A stretch of 64,000 nt of DNA, from positions 34,574,501 to 34,638,500 of the forward strand of contig NC_091255.1 in NCBI RefSeq assembly GCF_042477335.2, in the 5' to 3' direction. Positions 12,525-25,100 of the stretch are shown piece by piece. Position numbers and translations under genes: made by a program. The DNA is from Ovis canadensis (taxonomy: Eukaryota; Chordata; Mammalia; Artiodactyla; Bovidae). Numbering within the stretch: position 1 is the first letter of the stretch; each line of letters opens with the position of its first letter. Below the pieces are notes generated by a model, which worked only from the letters and a program-made list of their open reading frames with translations, was not told the origin of the DNA and did no database searches.

Positions 12525-12665
12525 TGGGCACTGCCACACTGGGTGAGTCACTTCACTGCTCTGTGCCTCTGTTTCTACATCTGTAAAATGGGAGAGTAAG
12601 AGCCTACCTCCTTGGACTATGTAAGGGTTAGAGAGATAGTTCATATTAAATATTTAGCACAGAGT
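12525..12665 (-). repeat. MIR SINE remnant
   Basis: Carries the reverse MIR phrase 'cacttcactgctctgtgcctctgtttctacatctgtaaaatggg'-like core in plus-strand reading, followed by 'tattaaatatttagcacag'. Confidence 0.65.
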
Positions 12666-12675
12666 CTAAGAGTCT

Positions 12676-12873
12676 AGTGGTGTTTTATTCCAACTCTTTG
12701 TGACCCCATGGACTGTACCCCACCAGGCTCCTCTGTCCATGGGATTTCCCAGGCAGGAATACTGGAGTGGGTTGCCATTTCCTTCTCCAGGGGATCTTCC
12801 TGACCCAGGAATTGAACTCGGGTCTCCTGCATTGCAGGCAGATTCTTTATCGACTTTGCTATGAGGGAAGCCC
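12676..12873 (-). repeat. Bov-tA SINE
   Basis: Reverse-oriented Bov-tA: 'ccaactctttgtgaccccatggactgta' at the left and 'gcaggcagattctttatcgac' near the right end. Confidence 0.85.
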
Positions 12874-13280
12874 CTAAGACTAGTAAGTACTCAAAAACAA
12901 ACAAACAAACAAAAAATAGGAGCTCTGTTGCTACTGTTGCTGTCGCTGCAGTTATTATTATTAATCAGCAGCCCTGGGAGGTGGGACTCTTCACCCCACC
13001 AAGGAGAGGCGCACAGAGGGGGCTCAACTTCCATGAGGAGGTAGAAAGAGAGTCAGGACACAGATACAAATCTCCTGGACCCCAAATCAGAATAAACCCT
13101 CCAGCAGCATCAGGAAATCATCCTCCTACAAGAGGCAGGCTGCAATGGTCTCCCTCTTGACCTCTGTTGGTTGAGACAGAAGACCTCTCTTGTTCTTCTT
13201 GGCTGGAGAACCCAGGCCTCAACCCTGGCTCCTGCCCCTTCCCCTGGCAATCCTCCAACCTGTTTGTCTGCTCCTCACAG

Positions 13281-13448
13281 CCCTGTCTTCCTCATTCTCC
13301 CACTCACCAAGTGCACCCAACCTGAAGTCTCCTAGCTGGCCCACCTCCACCGAAGTGTTGAAAGTCTGCAAGCCTAAGCAACCAGTGCTCAAGCAGTCAA
13401 AGAATCGGAGTCCGAGCCCCCTAATTTTAGCATCTGGATATAGGAAAG
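13281..13448 (+). CDS. NLRP1: NLRP1 linker exon A
   Basis: Acceptor after 'ctcctcacag', donor 'aaag|gtgagg', phase 1 on both sides. It encodes a Ser/Pro-rich disordered linker containing [11 protein letters not shown] and [10 protein letters not shown], which resembles the human stretch just after the pyrin domain. Because it starts in mid-codon, another coding exon must precede it. Its core is a diverged copy of the next exon. Confidence 0.75.
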
Positions 13449-16400
13449 GTGAGGCTTGCTGAGGGGCCCTGAGGCGTGGGGTGGGGGGCAACTTTGAGGC
13501 AGCCAGTGAGCTTGTAACTCCACGTGGACCCAGTCAGAAGGAACTACAGAAGGCTGAAGGAGCCAGGAGCCAGGGTGGTGGGCACAGTGGGCCTAAAAAT
13601 GATCTTTCAGGAGCGTCCCTCTGCTGAGACTGCACTCCTTCCAATTTGATAGACGGGAACACTGAGACTCACACCAGTCAGACAGTGAATCTCCCCCAAC
13701 CTGGTGCAATGTGGTCCTTGCCCAGGCAGAGCTCAGCTCACAACCTCAGTGGACTATGAAGATCCTGGGGTTCAGGGTGGTTTAAAAAGTTCCAAGGAGG
13801 ACTCAGTTCTCCAGATAAACCCCAAGAGAAGGGTAGGCTCACCCCTCAGCCTAAGCCGGTTCCCTCTCCTGACTTCTCTTATTTTGGCCTCTATCATCCT
13901 GAGTCACCCAGGTTTCAAACCCCAGCCACACCCCGGCCTCTTCCTCTTCTCATCTCAGTATCAAAGTGCAAGTTCACACAGCATCTGAAGACAGAGCCAG
14001 GGCTGGAGCCTGCTGCTGCTGCTGCTGCTAAGTCGCTTCAGTTGTTTCTGACTCTGTGCGACCCCATAGATGGCAGCCCACCAGGCTCCCGCATCCCTGG
14101 GATTCTCCAGGCAAGAACACTGGAGTGGATTGCCATTTCCTTCTCCAGTGCATGAAAGTGAAAAGTGAAAGGGAAATCGCTCAGTCGTGTCCAACTTTTA
14201 GCGACCCCATGGACTGCAGCCTACCCGGCTCCTCTGTTCATGGGATTTTCCAGGCAAGAGTACTGGAGTGGGCTGCCATTGCCTTCTCTGGGGCTGGAGC
14301 CTAGAACCACCCATTCCTGGTGCAGTCATTTCTCCCTCCATCTGCTGCTGCTGTTTGAACGTCCCCATCCCCAGTTTGGGCTTCCCAGGAGGTGCTAGCA
14401 GTAAAGAATCCACCTGCCAATGCTGGAGATGCCAGAGACATGGGTTTGATCCCTGAGTTGGGAAGATCCCTGGAGGAGGAGATGGCAAGCCACTCCAGTA
14501 CTCTTGGCTGCACTGGGTATTCGTTGCTGCACACTGGATTTCTCTCACTGTGGCAAGCGGGGGCTACTTTGCATTGCAGTGCTCATGCTTCTCGCTGTAG
14601 TGGCTTCCTTTGTTGCAGGCTACAAGCTCTAGGCTCACAGGCTCAGCAGTCGTGGCTCTCACGCTCACTTGCTCTGCGGCATGTGGAATCGTTCCAGACC
14701 AGGGACCAAATCTGTGTCCCCTTGCATTGGCAGGCAAATTCTTACCCACTGCACCTCCAAAGAAGTCCCTTCCCGTTCCTTCTGTGCCTACTCTCACCAC
14801 TCTACTCCCAAGCCTCAACAATGATGGTCACATGCTCCACTGCCCTCAGTTTCCACCCTGACTTCACCCACTTGCTCTATGACACAGAACAAATCACTTC
14901 ATCCTCCTGTGTCTCAATTTCCTCATCTGATCTACTCAGTTTTCTACTCTGCACACCAACCCAGGCCACAGTACAGAATTTATACATCTTGAACTCCACA
15001 CTAAAATAACCCATGTGCGCAGAAGTTCAGATATATGATGCAGACTCTACAAGATGTTGTAGAAGAAAAGTGTTAGACTTTTTACGTCTCTCTGCCCACA
15101 AAGGCCCCCTCTTGTGCCCCCACCAGCTTTCTTCTCTCTTGTCCTTCCCCCCACACACTACCCAGTCTCACTGACTCTTCCGTTATTGAAGACACAGAGC
15201 AGTTCCCCTCTGCCCCCAACTCGCATATCCTGAGTTTCATTGTCTGGCAAAACAGTGTCTGAATAAAATGATAAAGCATTTAGCGACTTCCCTGTTGATC
15301 CAGCAGCTAAGACTCCACTCCCACTGCAGGAGAACCAGGTTCTTTACTGGTCAGAGAACTACATCCCACATGCTATCACTAAGAGTGTGTATGTCACAAC
15401 TGAAAAAAACCACAAGTCGTGATTGTAATTATCTTCTATTTTTTGTCTGGGTATTGATTGTGAAAACTGATGAACAACTTTTATTACTTAAAAAAAAAAA
15501 CAAAAAAAGACAAACCCACAAGCTGCAACTAAAACCCAGTGCAGCCAAATAAATAAATAAATATTAAAAAAATTAAAACATTGCCTGGCAATGAAGAGGA
15601 CCCACCACTTTAGAATATCACTTAGTAACTATTTGTTGTTGCTTGAAATGGGCAGCTTAACTCCCTTCCCCAAGTGGTTTATCGAAATCTTTCTACCTGA
15701 CAGAGGAAGTTTCAGAGCATTAAGAGGATTAAATTGTACCTCTATCTTTGTGATTTTAAAAATTGGATTACCAACACCATCTCACAGGATTTTTGTGAGA
15801 ATTTAAAATGTATGAGCCTGAAATCGATGCTCAATAAATGGTCCTTTCTTTCCTGTCTTTCTCCCCTGAAGACCTTTCCCTAGGCATTCACCAAGGTTTT
15901 CCAAGTTCCCCATATCATGAGTCACCGAGCCAAGAGTTACCCAATGACCCCACATCCACTGCAGTTCTGACAGTTTGTGAACTCCCACGTCCAGAGCCCA
16001 GAGAGAAGGAGGGTCCTGGGACTGTATGGCCACTGGTTGAAACATCTGGAAATAGCTGCACAGGTAAGGCTCTGCTGAGCTTCCGGAAAGGGGTGGTGAG
16101 GCAAAGACATGGATGGGGGCCAGGTTGATATACTGAGCAGAAAGGGTCTGGTAGACCTCTGAGACCTCTCTCCTGAAATCCTATTGCTGGGACTTCCCTA
16201 GTGGTCCAGTGGTTAAGAATCTGCCTGCCAATGAAGGGCACCTGGGTTCAATTCCCATTCCAGGGAGATCCCACGTACTGCAGAACAGCTAGGCCAGTGC
16301 ACCACAACAACTGAGGCCCACACGCCCGAGAGCCCATGTTCTACATCAAGAGAAGCCACTGCACTGAGAAGCCAGAGCCCCCCAAAACGAAGGGTAGCCC

Positions 16401-19071
16401 CTGCTTGCCACAACCAGCAAAAAGCCCACAACGCCATGAAAGCCCAGTACAGCCGAGAATAAATCAGCACAACTAATTTTTTTAAAATTTTAAAAAGAAA
16501 TCCTACTGCCAGAATCTCTCCACCTGCCTAAGGCACTGTTTCCAGGAAGCCCCTGGAAATTAAAATGCAGGAGTATTATCCAGTACAGGAGACACGTCAC
16601 CTGGTTAGTGGACAGGCACTAGCCTAGAGTCCATTTCTGCTGAGCTTCTCAGCCCCCAGATGGCCTGGAGCAAGTCAGGTGCACACTCTCTCTGTGCCAG
16701 GCTCTGTGCCATGTGCTCTGCTTGCACAGTATAAAATTTCACGACCATTCCAGGAGATGGATGTTATTATTATTCCACCTTGGAAATAAGAAGACTGAGG
16801 TTCGAAAATATAAACTCTCAGAATGGCAGAGATGGAATTCAGCTTCCACTCTCTCTAATGCCACTGCTGTTGTTCCATCGCTCAGTCGTGTCCAACTCTT
16901 TGCAACTCCATGGACTGGAGCACACCAGGCTTCCCTGTCCATCACCAACTCCCAGAGCCTGCTCAAACTCATATCCATCGAATCGGTGATGCCATCCAAC
17001 CATCTCATCTTCTGTCTCCCTCTTCTCCTCCTACCTTCTATCTTTCCCAGCATCAGGATCTTTTCCAATGAGTCAGCTCTTGAAATCAAGTGGCCAAAGT
17101 ATTGGAGCTTCAGCTACAGCCTCAATCCTTCCAGTGAATAGTCAGGGTTGATTTCCTTTAGGATTGACTGGTTTGATCTCCTTGCTGTCCAAGGGACTCT
17201 CAACACCACAGTTCAAAAGCATCAATTCTTCAGCACTCAGCTTTCTTTGTGGCCCAACTCTCACACGCATACATGACTACTTGAGAAACCATAGCTTTGA
17301 CTAGATGGGCATTTGTCGGCAATGTCTTTGCTTTTTAATATGCTATCTAGGATTGTCATAGTTTTTCTTCCAAGGAGCAAGCGTCTTTTAATTTCATGGC
17401 TGCAGTCACCATCTGCAGTGATTTTGGAGCCCAAGAAAATAAAGTCTGTCACTGTTTCCACTGTTTCTCCATCTATTTGCCATGAGGTGATGGGACCAGA
17501 TGCCATGATCTTAGTTTTGAATGTTGAGTTTTAAGCTAGCTTTTTCACTCTCCTCTTTCACCTTCATCAAGAGGCTCTTTAGTTCCTCTTCGCTTTCTTC
17601 CATATGGGTGGTGTCACCTGCATATCTGAGGTTATTGATATTTCTCCTGGCAATCTTGATTCCAGCTTGTGATTCATCCACTCCAGCATTTTGCATGATG
17701 TACTCTCGGTATAAGTTAAATAACCAGGGTGACAATATACAGCCTTGACACGCTCCTTTCGCACACTTGACCCTGTCTGCTGTTCCATGTTTGGTTCCAA
17801 ATGCCACTATCCACACATTTAATGTTCCGCTTCCTTTGTCATCTACGGGCTTCCATGTGGTGCTAGTGGTAAAGAACCCACTTGCCAATAGAGGAGATGT
17901 AAGAAAAAAGGGCTTGACATCTGGGTCACGAAGATCCCCTGGAGGAGAGTATGGCAACCCACTCCGGTATTCATGCCTGGAGAATCCCATGATCAGAGGA
18001 GACTGGTGAGCCACACAGTCTTTAGGGTCACAAAGAGTCAGACATGACTGAAGTGGCTTAGGACATGCACAAGGCATCTTCTTAACATTGATCTCAATGA
18101 TGAGTGAAGTCCCTTTTGAAATCTGAGAGGTGTTTTGTTAAAATGATCCCTTCCACACCCAAGTAGGAGTATACTTGTAGAATTCATGGTCCTAAAATGT
18201 GACCCAGGTTGGAGATGAATTAACAGACTTAATTAATCATAACTTTTCCCATTCCGGGAAGGAAAGAAAGAAGGAAGAAAGGAAAAGAAGGAGGGAGGGA
18301 GGAGGAAAAAGAAGAAAAGAAGCAAGAATTTTGTAATATGTAAGAGGCATCTTACCAAAACATACAAAAGCAATAACCTTAAACATGAAGAAGTAAATAT
18401 GAAAGCCAAGAGGCTAATTAGCTGTTACAAAAAAACATTCATTGATTCTGAGCATCCTAGCAACCAGGGCAAAAATGGAAAGACAATGGGTTGGTTCAGT
18501 TCAGTTCAGTTCAGTCGCTCAGTCGTGTCCAACTCTTTGTGACCCCATGAATCGCAGCACGCTAGGCCTCCCTGTCCATCACCAACTCCCGGAGTTCACT
18601 TAGACTCACGCCCATCGAGTCAGTGATGCCATCCAGCCATCTCATCCTCGGTCGTCCCCTTCTCCTCCTGCCCCCAATCCCTCTCAGTTGCTTGGTCATG
18701 TCCAATTCTTTGCAGCTCCATGGCAAGCACAGTCCATGGGATTCTCCTGGCAAAAATACTGGAATAGGTTTCCATTTCCTATCCCAGGGGATATTCCTGA
18801 CCCAAGGATCAAACCCGAATCTTCTCCATTGGCAGGTGGATTCTTTACCACTGTACCATCTGGGAAGCCCTGCTCAATAGAATGGAAAAGACCAACTCAG
18901 AAGAAATACATCTTTCCTAATGCTGAATTCTTTTTCTTTGGCTTTTCCAGCCAAGATTGAGGCATGATTGATAAATAAAATTATACTATGTTAAAAGTGT
19001 ACAGATTTGATATACATTGTGAAACAATTACTACAATCAAGTTAATTGACACATCCATCACCTTGAATACC

Positions 19072-19108
<37 letters not shown>

Positions 19109-22100
19109 GGAATGCTTGTGATTTGCTATCTTAGCAAATTTCAAACATATAGTATGGTATTATTAGCTATCATCATCATACTGTCCATCAAAGCCTCAAA
19201 AATAATTCATTTTAAAATTGAAAGTTTGTATTCTTTGATCAACATCTCCCAATTTCCTTCACCCCCTCATCCCTGGGAACCATTATTCCTCTCTCTGTTT
19301 CTTTTTTTTTTTTAGTTTTTTTTTTTTTTTCATTTTAAAATCTTTAATTCTTACATGCCTCTCTCTGTTTCTATAAGGTTAAATTTTTTTTGTTTTTAGA
19401 TTCCACATATAAGTGATACCATACATATTTGTCTTTCTCTGTCTGGCTTATGTCACTTAGGATAATGCCCTCCAGGTTCATCCATGTTATCAAAAATGTC
19501 AGGATTTCCTTCTTTTTATGGCTGAATAATATTCCATTATAGAGAGATAGGTAGATACCTAGATCAATAGACTATATCACCTTTATCCATCCATTCATCC
19601 ACTGAAACAACTTAGGTTGTTTCGTATCATGCTTCTATATCATGAATAGTGCTGTAATGAATGTGGGAGGGCAGATATCTCACCAGCCTCTCTACTGTTT
19701 TTCTAGTCTCTGTTTCCTTCATTTCTGAATCAGCAGCCAGCACAGCATGTGGCTTGAGCAGGTGCAAAAAACAGTTGTTGAGTATTGGAAGGAGGGACAA
19801 ATGAAAAAAACTATCCTATACCTTTATGTTTTATCTCTCCCTCCCTTACTTAGGAAGCAGAAAGAGATACCAGTATCAAAGGAGAGAGACACCTTACTCC
19901 ACCTGGTCATGGAAAAATGAAGATTTGCACCCAAAATTTGTGCAATTGCTACTTCTACACACTCCTTACCACAAAGACTACGAGTCCTTGAACCGGGAAA
20001 GCTGGGATCACGGGGTGGTTGAGGAGCAAGGGCATTTGATTGAGGTCAGAGACTTATTTGGCTCAGACCTGGGTCCCCAGGAAGGGCCTCACACAGTCGT
20101 ATTGCATGGAGTTGCTGGAATTGGGAAGTCCACACTGGCCAGGCATGTGAGAAGAGCCTGGGAGGAGGGCCAGCTATACAGAAACCACTTCCAGCGTGTC
20201 TTCTACTTCAACTGCAGAGAGCTGGCCACGTCCAAGCTGACAAGTCTGGAGGAACTCATCACAAAAGACCAGTCCGCCACTGCGGCTTCCGCTGGACAGG
20301 TCCAATCTCAGCCGGAGCAGCTGCTCTTCATCCTCGATGGTTTAGATGAACTGGAATGGGTCTCAGAGGAGCAGAGGGCAGAGCTCTGTCTGAACTGGAG
20401 CCAGCAGCAGCCCGTGCAGACACTGCTGGGCAGTTTGCTGGAGAAAACCGTATTTCCAGAGGCATCCTTGCTGATCACAGCTCGGACTGCAGCTCTGCAG
20501 AAGTTCATTCCTTCTTTGAAGCAGCCATGTTGGGTGGAGGTCCTGGGGTTCTCCGAGTCTTCCAGGAAGGACTATTTCTATGAATATTTCACAGAGGAAA
20601 GCCAAGCAACTAGAGCCTTTAGCGTGGTTGAATCAAACCAAGCGCTCTTGGCCATGTGTCTCACGCCCTTGGTGTCCTGGCTGGCCTGCACTTGCCTGAA
20701 GCAGCAGATGGAGGCAGGGGAAGAACTCTCACTGAGGTCGCAGACCATGACAGCTCTCTATCTGCACTACCTTGCCCAAGCTATCCAAGCTCAGCCCCTG
20801 GGGACTCAGCTGAGGGGCTTCTGTACTCTTGCTGCTGAGGGTATCTGGCAAGGAAAGACTCTGTTCAGTCCAGGGGACCTTAAGAAGCATGGATTAGGTG
20901 GGGTCATCAACGCCACTCCCTTAAAGATGGATGTTCTTCAAAAGCACCCCACATCTCTGAACTACAGCTTCACTCACCTGTGTTTCCAGGAGTTCTTTGC
21001 AGCAGTGTCCTTTGCTTTAGGGGACATGGAGGACAAAAGTGACCATCCTAACAGCACTGGAAGCATGGAAAAGTTGGTAGAAGTATATGGGATCAATAAC
21101 CTGTTTAGGGCACCAACCGTGCATTTCCTATCCGGCCTTTTGAGTGAGCAAGGAGCGAGAGAGATGGAGAACATTTTCCAATGCAAGCTGTCTTGGGAGA
21201 GAAAGCGGGAGTCACTGCTGCGGCGGGCTGAATTGGAACTCTGGTGTGAGCATCACTCTCTGCAATTGTTTCACTGTTTGTATGAGATTCAGGACGAAGA
21301 GTTCCTGACACAAGCAATGGCCCACTTCCAAGGAACGAGAGTGTACATCCGAACCAGCATGGAGCTGCTCGTGTTCACTTTCTGCATTAGATTCTGCAGC
21401 CACGTGCGGCGGCTTCAGCTGAATGAGGGCAGACAACATGCAGGAGCATGCAGGCCCACTGACACAGTGCTGTGAGTACCCCCACCCTCTCTCCTCTCCG
21501 TCTCCTCTGTTGGCTCCTCCTTCCTAGGCACTGGAATCACTTTGACTAAACTTAACCCCAGGGGTTCAAGGATCGGGGTCTGCAGTGACCACCACGGCAG
21601 ATCCAACCACCATCCCCCATCTGCCTAAGATCCCCTGCAGGAGGGTCCATCCATGTGACGTGCCCTGCCTGCCTCTGGGTGGGCCCGCTGTGTCCTGCCA
21701 CTGCTCGTCCTGTCTCTTCGATGGCCACCATATTCTCCACCTCCTGTGCTGACCTGCTTTCCCCTCCATGAAGCCCACCTGCCTCTCTTTCTCCCTCATG
21801 TTTATCTGTAAGCAACCCCTCCCTCAGCTGCTTCAGACATTCCCCTTGATGGCTGTTGACCATGGCATTGGTCCAGAGATCTCCTCCATCACAAAATGTG
21901 TGTGTCTGAAAGGTACATTTTTCCCTGCACACCTGACTTCTCTGTTTGTGTCAATAATGCACTCTTGTACCCCAGGCACTTAGCCTAAAACCCACCCCCC
22001 GCAACCTGAGTGTGCCAGCAGAGTTTTCTCTAAACATCCTCCAACCCCATTAACTTCCCCACCCAGGTTCCCCCACCTCAGTTGCAGTATTGGTCATTTG

Positions 22101-25100
22101 GTCCTTTTATGGTTTGTTCTGTGAATATTTATCTGGCACTGCTTTTAGGCCGGATCCTCCAGATCACAGATGAACAAACACAATTCCTGCCTCAAAGAAC
22201 TCAAAACCTGGGGTAGAAGACACACAACCACCCAGTAATTACAACTGAGTATGATGCCACGGTAACAGACGGCAAGGCATGAGGTTGGCTGCAGGAAGAG
22301 AGTGTGTGCATGTGTGCGTGTGTGCGTGCACACACACACGCACACTCAGTCGTATCCCCCTCTCTGTGGTTCCATGGACTGTAACCTGTCAGGCTACCCG
22401 ATTTTCCACGCAAGAATACCTGAGCAGGTTGCCATTTCCTACTCCAGGGGATCTTCCTGACCCAGGGATCAAACCCAGAAGTTCTCTTGTGTCTCCTGCT
22501 TTGGTGGGCAGATTCTTTACCACTAGCACCACCTGGGAAGCCCACAGGAAGGGAGTAATCACACAGAAAAAAAGTGGAAAAAAAGTGAAAGTGTTAGTTG
22601 CATCCAAGTCTCTGTGACACTGGAGTGGGTTGCCATTCCCTTCTCCAGGGGATCTTTCCAACCCAGAGATTGAACCTGGGTCTCCTGCATTGCAGGCAGA
22701 TTCTTTACTGTCTGAGCCACCAGGGAAACCCAATCACATAAAAGTAAACCAGAAAAGAGAGGAAGAAACGCTGGATTTGGGTTTTTGCTTTTTTAGACTT
22801 TCAAGGTTTTTTTCTCACAGCAAAACCCATGTCCACTATAGGAAAATAAGAATATGTAGAGAAGCAAAAAAGACATAAATTAATATCAGCCAGAATGCCA
22901 GCACTCAGAAATGACCATCATTAAGAATTGAAGTATATGGTGCTGTTGTACGAAAACTGTACACATCTTAATTATGTTAAGTAATGCTTCTCAGACCTAC
23001 TGTATCCTTCTACTTTTCTGTCTACTCATCCTAGTAATTTTTGAGAGTTTGACCTTGAAACTCCAACTAAAAATCTTAACTTACCTACTTAAAAAATAAT
23101 TATCGTAAACAGTAGAACTATATGTAACTAGATGTATTTTTTCTATATTTTCCAAGTCTCCTGTAAATGTGTTATCATGCTTTCATAATTTAAAAATATA
23201 AAATTTTTAAATTTTTTTTAAATAAAAGCTTTTTTTAAAACACTGAGGTATATGGAATTTCCCTGGTGGTCCAGTGATTAACACTCCATGCTGCCAATGC
23301 AGGAGATACAGGTTCGATCCCTGGTCAGGGAACTAAGATCCCGCATGTTGTGCAGAGCAGCCAAAAGATTTTAAAAAAAAAAGAAGAATTGAGGTATATC
23401 ATCTAGTCTTTTTTATGCTGGTTTTCATGGCAAAACTAAGCCACACTGGACATTTTATTTTAGAGTTGGCTGCCCCTCCACTGCCGCCACCCTGGGCTGG
23501 GGCCCCTCTTCTCTGTGGCTCGTCAGTCTATAGCCCTTGCAGCACTACTCTGAAGTGTTCATCGTTTATGTCTGCTTCCGCCTCTATCTGGAAGTTTCTT
23601 GAGGGCAGAGGGAGCCATTTTCCATCTCTTCTATCTGCGGTGTTCGGGGCAGTCAGGGAGGCTGGTCAGCCCTGGGGACGGCACTGCCCGCCGTGCGCCT
23701 CCACCCCTGCACACGCTGACCGCGCCTCTCCTGTGCCTCTCTCCCCTGCAGGTTGAGCTGGGTCCCGGCCACAGAGGCCCGCTGGCAGGTTCTCTGCTCC
23801 GTTCTCCAGGTCACTGGAAACCTGAAGGAATTGGACCTGAGTGGAAACATCTTGAGCCGCTCTGTAGTACAGAGTCTTGGTGAGGCCCTGAGATGCCCTG
23901 GGTGCCAGCTAGAGACCCTGCGGTGAGTCTGGCCTGGGCTCTGCTCTGAACAGGGGTGGACGGGAGATCTAAGACGGACGCTGACTCTAGGAGGTGGAAC
24001 TGTCCTCGCATTCTGCAGATACTCATTGAGCCCCTCTCTGGCCCACCACTGCGCCAGGTGCCAGGGTCACTATGGCAAACACACACAGGCAGGTGTCTAT
24101 TCTCAGAGAGCTTGCAAAAGACCGACATTAATCAGGGAACCATGCTAATAAAGGTGTGACTTCAGGGCCCGATAAGGGTCTCCAGTGGAAAGTGTCCCTA
24201 AGGAAGGAACACTTGGGGACTTTCCTGGTGGTCCAGTGGTTAGCACTCAGTGCTTCCATTGCTGTGGGTTTGAGCTTGACCTTTCATTGGGGAACTAAGG
24301 TCTCGTAAGCCTCACAGCACTGCCAAAAAAATAAAACTGCAATAAGATATCACTTTATGCCTGTTAAAATGGCTATTATCAAAAAGGTAGAAATCACAAG
24401 TATTGGAGAGGATGTGGAGAAAATGCGTGCTTTCTCATACACTGTTGGTGAGAATGGAAATGGATGCAGCCACCATGGAAAATGGTATAGATATTTCTCA
24501 AAAAAAAAAAATAAATAAGAACAGCACTATCATGTGAGCCAGCTATTCCGCTTCTGGGCATTTATCTGAAGAAGATTTTACTTGGGTTGGGCGTCTTGAT
24601 GAACTACTCATCATTCAAGGCATTCCTCATACATTTCCACCTCCTTCCCTTGTCGAAATTAATCATTTCTTCTGCCTTCATCTGCATTTGACTTGTCCCT
24701 TGGGGCACCATCTACTTTTTAAGTGCCTACTATGTGCCAGACACTACTGTGGGCACTTGGGTACAGCTAGCTCAATGGTACCCCACTCCAGCACTCTTGC
24801 CTGGAAAATCCCATGGACAGAGGAGCCGGGTAGGCTGCAGTCCATGGGGTCGCTAAGAGTCGGACATGGCTGAGCGACTTCACTTTCACTTTTCACTTTC
24901 ATGCATTGGAGAAGGAAATGGCAACCCACTCCAGTGTTCTTGCCTGGAGAATCCCAGGGATGGGGGAGCCTGGTGGGCTGCCGTCTATGGGGTCACACAG
25001 AGTCAGACACGACTGAAGCGACTTAGCAGCAGCAGCAGCAGTAATGAAAATGGGTAAAACTCCTTCTTCGTGAAGCCTACATTCCACAGGGGATGGGGAC

